Shown: positions 1 through 6,202, counted from the stretch's first letter. The stretch is 15,264 bases of DNA from Methanomassiliicoccaceae archaeon (GCA_031254685.1 JAIRTZ010000142.1:1-15264); one strand, 5' to 3'. The notes: generated from the letters alone by a model not told the origin. A program made the numbers and translations.

Positions 1-432
1 CTCTGGAACGCATACGCTTCAGTGGGAATGGTCGCAGCAGTCATGGTCAACGTGGGTGCGGCAAGAGCGGCACAGGGTGTTCCCTCCACCGTCTTGTACT
101 ACAACGATATATTGGAGCACGAAACCGGTCTCCCCTCCGCAGATTACGGAAGGTCGATGGGTGTGTGCGTCGGTATGTCATTCTTCTCTCACTCCATCTA
201 CGGAGGCGGAGGACCCGGTCTGTTCCATGGTAACCACGTCGTTACGAAGCACGCGAAGGGTGTACTGATCCCGGCGGTCACGGCAGCTAACTGTCTTGAC
301 GGCGGAACGCAGACCTTCTCTGCCGAGGCAACGTCCGGTTTGTTCAAAGAAGTTTTCGGTGACCTGAAGGAGTTCAGCACGCCTATGCAGGTCGTTGGCG
401 CGGAGGCCAAGAAAATAGCGAAGAAGGTATGA
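1..432 (+). CDS. mcrB: Methyl-coenzyme M reductase subunit beta, C-terminal part
   Basis: This is the last 143 codons of the beta subunit of MCR, the Ni-F430 enzyme that makes methane and the CoM-CoB heterodisulfide from methyl-CoM and coenzyme B in the cytoplasm. The reading frame is open from the first base (Leu-Trp-Asn-Ala...), so the gene is cut by the window edge and the GTG at 22 is internal. Typical McrB C-terminal features are visible: the YYNDILEHETGLP stretch, then GVGMSFFSHSIYGGGGPG-like sequence (here with VCVGMSFFSHSIYGGGGPG) and FHGNHVVTKHAKG. The beta subunit helps line the substrate channel. The TGA stop overlaps the next start as ATGA, so mcrD is probably translationally coupled. 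The promoter of the operon lies outside the window. Identification is secure. Confidence 0.98.
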   Translation, partial: LWNAYASVGMVAAVMVNVGAARAAQGVPSTVLYYNDILEHETGLPSADYGRSMGVCVGMSFFSHSIYGGGGPGLFHGNHVVTKHAKGVLIPAVTAANCLDGGTQTFSAEATSGLFKEVFGDLKEFSTPMQVVGAEAKKIAKKV

Positions 433-866
433 TCCTTATGACGGGTGCCAAAACGACAAAGACGACATATGCCGGAACACCGCTCCCTGAGGTGAAGGTA
501 TTCACCGAGCGCCTGTTAAGCGCCGAATCCACGGAGAAGGTGCTGAACGCATTGATCATTTTGAAGCACGTGAGACAGATCAACATATGCGGCGAGACAC
601 TGCCGCTTACGGTGAAGAGCGGGCCCAACACAGGGATCCCGGTCAACCACCCGGAGCGCAAGGTCATAAAAGTCGGCGACAACGAGATAGAGCTGACCAA
701 ATTGGTCGGAGGTTTCTACGTGGAGCTGAACGGGGACGCCGATGTGGATGCTACTGTAGAGGAGATACGCAAGGTGTGCGACAAATTGATCAAGACCGGT
801 TATTCGCTCGAGGTCGGAAGGTACTCGAAATACAGGCCTACCTTAACGGACACATTGAGGTGTTAG
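429..866 (+). CDS. mcrD: Methyl-coenzyme M reductase operon protein D
   Basis: McrD is a small accessory protein encoded inside mcr operons. It is not part of the mature (alpha-beta-gamma)2 enzyme and has been linked to MCR assembly and F430 delivery. The 145-residue product has family-typical sequence: EKVLNALIILKHVRQINICGE near residues 36-56, a GPNTGIPVNHPERK loop near 65-80, and a hydrophobic GGFYVELN strand. The ATG at 429 overlaps the mcrB stop by 4 bp; a second ATG at 438 is an alternative that would drop three residues. The gene ends with TAG, notable because the host may belong to a pyrrolysine-using order: reading through that amber codon would add 17 residues before a TAA at 915-917. 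The mcrG Shine-Dalgarno (GAGGTG, 857-862) lies in the mcrD tail. Confidence 0.95.
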   Translation: MILMTGAKTTKTTYAGTPLPEVKVFTERLLSAESTEKVLNALIILKHVRQINICGETLPLTVKSGPNTGIPVNHPERKVIKVGDNEIELTKLVGGFYVELNGDADVDATVEEIRKVCDKLIKTGYSLEVGRYSKYRPTLTDTLRC

Positions 867-868
867 AT

Positions 869-1648
869 ATGGCTTACAAAAGACAATTCTACCCGGGAAC
901 AACCATACCCGCCGTAAACAGGCGCAGGTACTTGGACCCGAAACAGAACTTAAAGAAACTGCGCGACATCGCAATGGACGATGTTGTCAGGATCATGGGA
1001 CACAGGAACCCCGGAGAAGATTACAAATCGATCCACCCGCCTCTCGAGGAGGGTAAGGAACCGAAGTGCCCCGTAAGAGAGCTCGTCGAGCCGATCGAGG
1101 GAGCGAAGAAAGGGGACAGGGTCAGATACATCCAGTTCACCGACTCCGTCTACTTCGCCCCGATCTCCCCGTACCAGAGGGCGTGGATGTACCTGTCCAG
1201 ATTCAGAGGACTCGACACCGGTACCCTCTCGGGAAGACAGATCATCGAGATGAGGGAGAGAGACCTTGAGAAACTGTCAAAGTTCCTCATAGACAGCGAA
1301 ACCTTCGACCCGGCGCTCACGGGTATCAGGGGTGCGACCGTTCACGGTCACGCCTGCCGTCTCGACGAGAACGGACTGATGTTCGACGCGTGGCAGAGAT
1401 ACATCTGGGACGGAAGGAAGAAAGAGGTCGTCTACGTGAAGGACCAGGTCGCACTGCCCTTGGACAGGAAGATATCGGTCGGGAAACCGGCGCCGACATC
1501 CGAGCTGCTCAAGAGGACGACGATCTTCTCCGCATACACGGGCGGCGTCGACATGAGGGACGACAAGGAAGTCACCGCATACGGCATCAGGATACACAAA
1601 CTGAGGACACTTGCGGGATACCAGCCCTTCAACGTAAAGGGGGTCTAA
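869..1648 (+). CDS. mcrG: Methyl-coenzyme M reductase subunit gamma
   Basis: Gamma subunit of MCR, 259 residues, the normal size for McrG. It starts MAYKRQFYPGTTIPAVNRRR and contains the conserved blocks GHRNPGEDYKSIHPPLEE (residues about 43-60), YFAPISPYQRAWMYLSRFRG, DTGTLSGRQIIEMRERDLE and GATVHGHACRLDENGLMFDAWQRY. The longer open frame starting at 587 is only the extension of this frame back through mcrD; the true start is the ATG at 869, two bases after the mcrD stop and six bases after GAGGTG at 857-862. Gamma sits at the entrance of the active-site channel and contributes to coenzyme M and F430 binding in the hexamer. It ends 4 bp before mcrA. Identification is secure. Confidence 0.98.
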   Translation: MAYKRQFYPGTTIPAVNRRRYLDPKQNLKKLRDIAMDDVVRIMGHRNPGEDYKSIHPPLEEGKEPKCPVRELVEPIEGAKKGDRVRYIQFTDSVYFAPISPYQRAWMYLSRFRGLDTGTLSGRQIIEMRERDLEKLSKFLIDSETFDPALTGIRGATVHGHACRLDENGLMFDAWQRYIWDGRKKEVVYVKDQVALPLDRKISVGKPAPTSELLKRTTIFSAYTGGVDMRDDKEVTAYGIRIHKLRTLAGYQPFNVKGV

Positions 1649-1652
1649 GCAC

Positions 1653-3314
1653 ATGGCCAAAGACAAAGAGAAATTGTTCATGCAGGCGGTCAAGAAAAAG
1701 TTCAAAGAGGACCCGACCGACCTGCACACGAAGTTCTACTGCTACGGCGGCTGGAAACAGTCGAAGAGGAAAGTAGAGTTCGTCGAGGCATCGAAGAAGA
1801 TCGCGAAAGCGCGCGGAATACCCATGATGAACCAGGACATAGGAGTTCCGCTCGGACAGAGGTCATGGATGCCCTACCAGTTGTCCCACACGGACATCTT
1901 CGTAGAGCCGGATGACCTGCACTGCATCAACAACCCCGCTATCCAGCAGGCTTGGGATGACATCAGGAGGACAGTGCTCGTTGGGTTAGACTCCCCGCAC
2001 CAGACCATCGAGAGAAGGCTTGGAAAGGAGGTCACACCGGAAACGATCAACGCGTACCTCGAGGTCGTCAACCACACCATACCCGGAGGAGCAGTTGTTC
2101 AGGAGCACATGGCCGAGTGTAACCCCGCATTGGTGTACGACTCGTACATAAAGGTCTTCAGCGGTAACGATGAATTGATAGACGAGATCGACAAGAGATT
2201 CGTCATCGACATCAACAAGCTGTTCAGCAAATCCCACGCAGAGCAGCTGAAGAAGGCGATCGGCAACACACTGACGCAGGCTGTACGCGTTCCGACAATG
2301 GTCGGAAGGCTGATGGACGGTGCAACGGTATCGAGGCACGCAGCGATGCAGATCTCGATGGCGTTCATCTCCTCGTACAAGCTCGCGGCAGGTGAGGCAG
2401 CTATCGCAGACTTCGCATACGCCGCAAAGCACCAGTCGATGGATATGGGTACAATGATGCCGGCAAGGCGTGCAAGGGGACCCAACGAACCCGGAGGAAT
2501 CCCGTTCGGATACATGGCGGATATCGCACAGAGCGACCGTGTCAAACCCGACGACCCCGGCCGCGCGGCACTTGAGTCCGTTGCGCTCGGAGCGATCGTG
2601 TTCGACCAGATATACCTGGGCGGTTACATGTCCGGCGGTGTAGGATTCACGCAGTACGCATCTGCAGCATACACGGACAACATCCTTGAGGATTACGTTT
2701 ATCATGCGATAGACATGATCAAGGACAAGTACGGCGGCTTCTGCAAGGCGGACCCGGCGAAATTCGACGACCTCCTGAAATTCGGCGACGAAGTGAACGC
2801 ATACGCGTTGTCGATGTACGAGAAGTACCCGGCGGTCATGGAGGCACACTTCGGCGGTTCCCAGAGAGCCACCGTCGCAGCGGCGACGACCGGTATCGCA
2901 GGCGCAATGGCGACCGGTATCGCGGACTGCGGTGTGAACCTTTGGTACCTGTCGATGCTGCAGCACAAGGAGAGAGCGGGCAGACTCGGATTCTACGGAT
3001 ACGACCTGCAGGACCAGTGCGGTTCCGCGAACTCCCTTGCATACAGATCCGACGAAGGTCTGCCGATGGAGCTCAGAGGTCCGAACTACCCGAACTACGC
3101 AATGAACGTCGGTCACCTGTCCGGTTACACGGGCATACCCAAAGCCGCGCACGCGGCGAGGGGCGACGCATTCACCCTGAACCCGTTCGTCCGTGTGGCA
3201 TTCGCTTGCCCGAACCTTGTGTTCGACTTCGCGAACGTCACGAAGGAGATCGGAAGAGGCGGACTCAGAGAGTTCAAGCCTGCGGGTGAGAGAACCGCTG
3301 TCATCAAAGTGTGA
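1653..3314 (+). CDS. mcrA: Methyl-coenzyme M reductase subunit alpha
   Basis: Catalytic subunit of MCR, 553 residues, full length. The axial Ni-ligand glutamine of the family (Gln147 in Methanothermobacter marburgensis) is Gln150 in AVVQEHMAE. Active-site tyrosines correspond to Tyr335 (GGVGFTQY) and Tyr448 (FYGYD). Residues modified in known MCRs are all present: His260 (N-methyl-His position), Arg273 in MPARRARG (5-methyl-Arg), Gln404 in GGSQRATV (2-methyl-Gln), Gly449 (thioglycine), Asp454 (didehydro-Asp position) and Cys456 (S-methyl-Cys) in GYDLQDQCG. Presence of a residue does not show that it is modified here. The offset to M. marburgensis numbering falls from +3 at His260 to +2 at Arg273, so the loop between them is one residue shorter. 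Isoleucine is mostly ATC, as expected of a very highly expressed gene. A GGGGGT (1639-1644) precedes the ATG. Confidence 0.99.
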   Translation: MAKDKEKLFMQAVKKKFKEDPTDLHTKFYCYGGWKQSKRKVEFVEASKKIAKARGIPMMNQDIGVPLGQRSWMPYQLSHTDIFVEPDDLHCINNPAIQQAWDDIRRTVLVGLDSPHQTIERRLGKEVTPETINAYLEVVNHTIPGGAVVQEHMAECNPALVYDSYIKVFSGNDELIDEIDKRFVIDINKLFSKSHAEQLKKAIGNTLTQAVRVPTMVGRLMDGATVSRHAAMQISMAFISSYKLAAGEAAIADFAYAAKHQSMDMGTMMPARRARGPNEPGGIPFGYMADIAQSDRVKPDDPGRAALESVALGAIVFDQIYLGGYMSGGVGFTQYASAAYTDNILEDYVYHAIDMIKDKYGGFCKADPAKFDDLLKFGDEVNAYALSMYEKYPAVMEAHFGGSQRATVAAATTGIAGAMATGIADCGVNLWYLSMLQHKERAGRLGFYGYDLQDQCGSANSLAYRSDEGLPMELRGPNYPNYAMNVGHLSGYTGIPKAAHAARGDAFTLNPFVRVAFACPNLVFDFANVTKEIGRGGLREFKPAGERTAVIKV

Positions 3315-3318
3315 TCAC

Positions 3319-3597
3319 GTGAAGGTAGGCGACATCTGTAAGTACATGCCGACGTCGACGGTAGGAAAGATAACGGACGTAAGGTCAAAGGACGGCAGGG
3401 AGTGGGCTTTGCTCGACTTCTCCGGCCTTTACTATGACGTCTCGTTCTTGACGCCGGCGGACAAAAGCGAGTACAGGGAGGTCTCCTACAAAGAACGCGA
3501 GAGGGACCGCGAACAAAAATTGCGGTCCGTCGAGGAGTTCGCAAAGACAGCGGAGGACGTGAACATCGACATGTTCATGCCTTCGGGCGGAGGATAA
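3319..3597 (+). CDS. DUF2098-like small protein downstream of mcrA
   Basis: A 92-residue protein starting VKVGDICKYMPTSTVGKITD, matching my memory of the archaeal DUF2098 family: a KVGD...Y.PT.T.GKV.DI strand pair, then WALLDFSGLYYDVSFL, giving a small beta-barrel-like (SH3-like) N-terminal half. The C-terminal 35 residues are charged and helical (SYKERERDREQKLRSVEEFAKTAEDV). Function is unknown. The GTG at 3319 is chosen because it lies 4 bp after the mcrA stop and gives the conserved N-terminus; the frame is open upstream to 3193 but that part is the mcrA coding region. Its position makes it the last gene of the mcr operon, probably co-transcribed with mcrA, and a strong hairpin follows 16 bp after its stop. 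Family assignment is from recognition of the pattern, not a search. Confidence 0.8.
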   Translation: MKVGDICKYMPTSTVGKITDVRSKDGREWALLDFSGLYYDVSFLTPADKSEYREVSYKERERDREQKLRSVEEFAKTAEDVNIDMFMPSGGG

Positions 3598-3612
3598 ACC
3601 ATTTAATTTCAT

Positions 3613-3638
3613 TTCTATACGGCGCAAGCCGTATAGAA
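3613..3638 (+). terminator. Perfect hairpin with GCAA tetraloop after the mcr operon
   Basis: Two perfect 11-base arms (TTCTATACGGC and GCCGTATAGAA) flank the four-base loop GCAA, a stable GNRA tetraloop closed by C-G. It lies 16 bp after the last mcr-operon stop codon and is followed by T-rich sequence (CTTTAGAAATTCTTTTAC). The simplest reading is an RNA stem that ends or protects the 3' end of the abundant mcr transcript. A DNA operator for the next gene is possible because the arms are a perfect inverted repeat 43 bp upstream of its start. Confidence 0.65.
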
Positions 3639-3680
3639 TCCTTTAGAAATTCTTTTACGTCCGCTTTTCCATACGCATCC

Positions 3681-4232
3681 ATGGCGATACCCTTTGAGTC
3701 ACTGATCGGCAAGGAAATGATATCTTCGGACGCGTACGACGTCGGCGAGATAAATGATGTGCGCTACGACCCGTTCGAATGGAACGTCGTAGGTCTGAGG
3801 ATAAAAACGAAACGTTCGGAGAAACTTGCCGCCGGGTCCGGGAAGGCGAATCTGCTGATACGTCCGGAACGGTTCACGCTGAATGACGTGATGCTCCTGG
3901 GCCAGCCGCTGGACAGGCTGAGGGATTCCGTGGTCCCCGACAACAGCAACATATCGTCATTATCGTCGCTGATATCCGCGAAGGTCGTCACTAAGGACAA
4001 CCTTCTCGTGGGAACGGTGACGACGGCGATGATAGATACGGACGGCTGGAAGATAAGGTCGATCGCCGTCCGTCTGGACAAGACGGCGATAGAGGCGATG
4101 AAGATGAAGAAAGGTCTTTTCGCAAAGATCACGGCCGAGGTACGCACCGGTCTGATCCTGTCGTGCATGGACATGGTCCACCTGAACGAACCGATGGAGT
4201 CCCTGAGAGAGAATATAATGATACTCGACTAA
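3681..4232 (+). CDS. Tandem PRC-barrel domain protein
   Basis: A 183-residue protein with two repeats of the PRC-barrel pattern. The first, residues about 5-75, reads FESLIGKEMISSDAYDVGEINDVRYDPFEWNVVGLRIKTK. The second, about 92-165, reads SSLISAKVVTKDNLLVGTVTTAMIDTDGWKIRSIAVRLDK. PRC barrels are small beta-barrels found in photosynthetic reaction centre H subunits, RimM and many archaeal stand-alone proteins of unknown role, usually thought to act in protein or RNA binding. No signal peptide or membrane segment is visible. The ATG at 3681 has no clear Shine-Dalgarno; an A/T-rich stretch at 3641-3657 could hold a promoter giving a short leader. Its TAA overlaps the stop codon of the convergent gene on the other strand. 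Domain call is good; biological role is unknown. Confidence 0.8.
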   Translation: MAIPFESLIGKEMISSDAYDVGEINDVRYDPFEWNVVGLRIKTKRSEKLAAGSGKANLLIRPERFTLNDVMLLGQPLDRLRDSVVPDNSNISSLSSLISAKVVTKDNLLVGTVTTAMIDTDGWKIRSIAVRLDKTAIEAMKMKKGLFAKITAEVRTGLILSCMDMVHLNEPMESLRENIMILD

Positions 4233-4771
4233 CTCAGGTCGTACGCAACGAGGATCGTCGCCAGCTTCGGATCATCGACCAATCCGTAATAATTCTTTAT
4301 CTTCAGGTCCGACGTGGGCGCGGGGCTGCATGATATCACGTCGTAGCATCCGTTGCCCTCGTGGAGCTCAACGAACGGGATCGGGGGCATCACGAACTTC
4401 TCACCGCCGCGGACCGCGACATGCGGAAATACGACAAAACCGTCGCCCATCCATATCAGGTCCTCACGCCCCTCGTACTCGTGCATCGTCCACGGGAACA
4501 CCTCCTCGCCGAGGACCGCCCCGTCGTCCCCTCTGAGTATCACGGTCGGCAGCGGCGGCGGTCTGAAACGTTTGTCCTTGACGATGCATATCACCTTCTC
4601 GCGGGTGAGCGCCGCGTTGAACCCCTCGTTGATGACGCCGATGTCCATCGTCCCCTTCACGACCCTGGATTCCTCATCCCTCAGGATCTCCATTACCTCG
4701 TCGTTCAGATAGAATGCGTGGATGACCCCGGTCAATCCTTTCACGATATTCAGCGGCAGATCGTTGTCCAT
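4229..4771 (-). CDS. Unrecognised conserved-looking protein, 180 residues
   Basis: I do not recognise a family. The product begins MDNDLPLNIVKGLTGVIHAF and is rich in beta-strand-like segments (GVIHAFYLNDEV, ALTREKVICIVKD, LPTVILRGDD, DGFVVFPHVAVRGGEKF), with a Pro-rich turn RFRPPPLPT near residue 68 and only three cysteines; there is no signal peptide or membrane helix. The ATG at 4771 is preferred over the upstream TTG at 4789 because AGGTG (minus strand, 4781-4777) sits five bases before it. The coding frame is well separated from its shadows: Ile/Val strand periodicity and a normal amino-acid balance argue that it is real, while the overlapping plus-strand frames are Arg/Pro/Ser-rich. It stops with TAG, sharing bases with the TAA of the convergent PRC-barrel gene. 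Confidence 0.65.
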   Translation of the reverse strand: MDNDLPLNIVKGLTGVIHAFYLNDEVMEILRDEESRVVKGTMDIGVINEGFNAALTREKVICIVKDKRFRPPPLPTVILRGDDGAVLGEEVFPWTMHEYEGREDLIWMGDGFVVFPHVAVRGGEKFVMPPIPFVELHEGNGCYDVISCSPAPTSDLKIKNYYGLVDDPKLATILVAYDLS

Positions 4772-4794
4772 GGTAACACCTACATTCAAAGCGA

Positions 4795-4802
4795 TATTAA
4801 AA
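4795..4802 (-). promoter_or_regulatory. Possible TATA element for the 180-residue gene
   Basis: On the minus strand TTTTAATA lies about 27 bases upstream of the ATG at 4771. That spacing would give an almost leaderless transcript, which conflicts with the good AGGTG ribosome site directly before the start. So either this is not the promoter or transcription starts further upstream. Weak call. Confidence 0.3.
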
Positions 4803-4811
4803 TCGTTTTGA

Positions 4812-4831
4812 CGGCATCCCTCGGGATGCCG
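4812..4831 (-). terminator. Hairpin terminator after the DUF2111-DUF6951 unit
   Basis: Inverted arms CGGCATCC and GGATGCCG (extendable to 9 bp) surround a CTCG loop. The hairpin begins 9 bases beyond the stop of the cysteine-rich gene on the minus strand, and is followed in that direction by CAAAACGATTTTAATA, which is partly T-rich. Position and symmetry fit a transcription terminator separating this unit from the next minus-strand gene. Confidence 0.6.
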
Positions 4832-4840
4832 CGTGCATGT

Positions 4841-5164
4841 TCACTCGAACGTGAACGTGACGTTCTTTTTCAGCGCGTTCCCGCTGGCGGCCTCGCACGC
4901 TTTCAGCACACCGCACGGTATCGGGCACGCCGTGTGTATCTCCGCGACCGCGTCGAACGCTCTGTACACGCCGTTGCCCGTCAGCGGGGGCGATACTATC
5001 TCGATCGCGTCCACCACTTTCAGTGTTTCCGCGACCCTCTTCACATTCGGGCATTCGGATTCGATGACCAGGTTCACCGACATGTAGTCCTCCGAACCGA
5101 TCGCATGGATCCTCGTTTTAAATCTGCAAACTCCCGCATCTATCGTCAACTTGACCTCACTCAT
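4841..5164 (-). CDS. Cysteine-rich DUF6951-type small protein
   Basis: A 107-residue protein that resembles the DUF6951 family as I remember it: an N-terminal strand VKLTIDAGVC and a C-terminal block CPIPCGVLKACEAASGNALKKNV. Five cysteines are visible at residues 13, 38, 80, 84 and 90. The C-x3-C-x5-C cluster with Cys13 and Cys38 could bind a metal or iron-sulfur centre, but that is inference; no function is established to my knowledge. The ATG at 5164 overlaps the stop of the upstream winged-helix gene (ATGAGTGA, 8 bp overlap), so the two are coupled and probably work together, for example sensor plus regulator. A hairpin terminator follows. No membrane segment or signal peptide. Confidence 0.75.
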   Translation of the reverse strand: MSEVKLTIDAGVCRFKTRIHAIGSEDYMSVNLVIESECPNVKRVAETLKVVDAIEIVSPPLTGNGVYRAFDAVAEIHTACPIPCGVLKACEAASGNALKKNVTFTFE

Positions 5165-6116
5165 CGCTCTCGTATCTCCTTATCAGATTGTCAACGCCCG
5201 CCATTGCCCTTATGTCGACCACGCCGACCGCGGCAACGACCTCGCCGTCCACCTCCAGAGGTGCGACTATGACTTTAATACCTTTGTAGGGACCGGACGT
5301 GGCGACACGCCGTATCGTCGTTCCCAGTTCCATTGCCTCCTCCAGGACATCGCCGGTGTACGTGTTGTCGATGACGGCGCCGTTCTCTATGCGTATGCCC
5401 AGATTGTCCTTGCTCCTGGCCGCGACCGGCAGTCTGCCCACCAGGTCGTGGATGGTGAACGCCAGCGATATCAATTCTTTATTGGCGTTCCTCTGGAACG
5501 GGATGTCCAGCGCGGACTTGGAGAGCCGTATCCCCCCGATCAGGCGTATCGCCGCCGATACGGCCCCTCTCTCGGCCTTCTCGGGGTCGACGGCCGTCCC
5601 TATTATGATGACGTCGCCGTTGCCTATCCTGAACTCCTTCTTCAGAACGTTCTCGACGTGCGGGGACACAGGGTACTCGGAACCCGGGAATATTAATTTG
5701 TTACCGACGCACACCAGCGTGGTCGCTCCCGTCGCGCCGGCCTTGATGGCCGCGTCCCGTTCCTCGCACCCGTACGTTATCTTCTTGGACACGCCGCGTA
5801 TCTTCACCGCGCAGTTCACCGCGCCTATCGTCAGATCGGATATGTTGACGGGACTGACGTCCACCTTTACCATGTCTTTGGCGCGTTTTCCCTTTTCCGA
5901 GAGTACGGCGCCGCTCTTCGTGACCGTTATGTAACCTTCGTCGCAGAACATGTCCAAAATGGTCCTTGTGCTCCCTTCGCCGATATTCAGCGCGGCCGAT
6001 AATGACTTGCGGCCTATGGGCCGGGTCTCGCTCATTACCATAAGCGCCTTCCAGATATGGTAATCAGTGAATTTCGGTGTGGGCCCCCCGGATGCCATAA
6101 CGTTAGGTCTCATCAT
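5157..6116 (-). CDS. Winged-helix (DUF4443) plus DUF2111 putative regulator
   Basis: A two-part archaeal protein of about 319 residues. The N-terminal third reads as a winged helix (WKALMVMSETRPIGRKSLSAALNIGEGSTRTILDMFCDEGYITVTKSGAVLSEKGK), followed by a DUF4443-like ITYGCEERDAAIKAGATGATTLVCVGNKLIFPG segment. The C-terminal 110 residues match the methanogen DUF2111 pattern (LAFTIHDLVGRLPVAARSKDNLGIRIENGAVIDNTYTG...VVAAVGVVDIR), a likely ligand-sensing fold. It probably binds DNA and senses a small molecule; ligand and targets are unknown. Starts are uncertain: GTG 6137, ATG 6116, ATG 6113 or ATG 6098, none with a Shine-Dalgarno; 6116 fits a near-leaderless mRNA. It is divergent from atwA across a palindrome-bearing promoter region, which makes self-regulation and control of the MCR-activation operon plausible. 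Confidence 0.8.
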   Translation of the reverse strand: MMRPNVMASGGPTPKFTDYHIWKALMVMSETRPIGRKSLSAALNIGEGSTRTILDMFCDEGYITVTKSGAVLSEKGKRAKDMVKVDVSPVNISDLTIGAVNCAVKIRGVSKKITYGCEERDAAIKAGATGATTLVCVGNKLIFPGSEYPVSPHVENVLKKEFRIGNGDVIIIGTAVDPEKAERGAVSAAIRLIGGIRLSKSALDIPFQRNANKELISLAFTIHDLVGRLPVAARSKDNLGIRIENGAVIDNTYTGDVLEEAMELGTTIRRVATSGPYKGIKVIVAPLEVDGEVVAAVGVVDIRAMAGVDNLIRRYESDE

Positions 6117-6143
6117 GATTTCGGCAACATTATACACATAGTT

Positions 6144-6161
6144 AAATTATGCGTTATAACG
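6144..6161 (-). promoter_or_regulatory. Promoter region of the winged-helix regulator
   Basis: On the minus strand the segment GTTATAACGCATAATTTAAC offers two A/T-rich TATA candidates, one inside the 10-bp palindrome (TTATAA) and one just downstream (TAATTTAA). Either would place transcription start about 0-15 bases before the ATG at 6116, consistent with the missing Shine-Dalgarno. Which is used cannot be decided from sequence. Confidence 0.4.
6152..6161. promoter_or_regulatory. Palindrome CGTTATAACG, putative operator
   Basis: A perfect 10-bp palindrome made of the half-site CGTTA and its complement TAACG, located in the divergent promoter region on the regulator side. It overlaps a TATA candidate for the minus-strand regulator gene, which is where a self-repressing site would sit. 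The same half-sites, in the opposite order, form the second palindrome 34 bp away. Confidence 0.45.
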
Positions 6162-6184
6162 GAGAAAAGCAAACCTCCCATAAT

Positions 6185-6196
6185 TAACGCGCGTTA
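6185..6196. promoter_or_regulatory. Palindrome TAACGCGCGTTA, putative operator
   Basis: A perfect 12-bp palindrome built from TAACG and CGTTA around a central CG. It lies directly upstream of the TATA-like element of atwA (6203-6215), where a regulator could block or help the basal factors. Its centre is 34 bp from that of the other palindrome, a little over three helical turns. Confidence 0.45.
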
Positions 6197-6202
6197 TCCA
6201 GC

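Noticed and set aside
587..868. N-terminal extension of mcrG
   Set aside because: The extra sequence is mcrD read in another frame; McrG begins at 869 with a good ribosome site and family-typical N-terminus.
1986..3152. 388-codon open frame on the minus strand inside mcrA
   Set aside because: It is fully antisense to mcrA, has a Val/Arg/Cys-heavy composition and no recognisable domain. It follows from the codon bias of mcrA.
3193..3318. N-terminal extension of the DUF2098-like gene
   Set aside because: It overlaps the conserved end of McrA and reads as Ser/Arg-rich sequence unlike the family; the GTG at 3319 gives a proper start.
4361..5272. 303-codon open frame on the plus strand
   Set aside because: It runs antisense across three minus-strand genes and a terminator, and is very rich in Arg and His. 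The minus-strand genes have real domain patterns, so this frame is not a gene.
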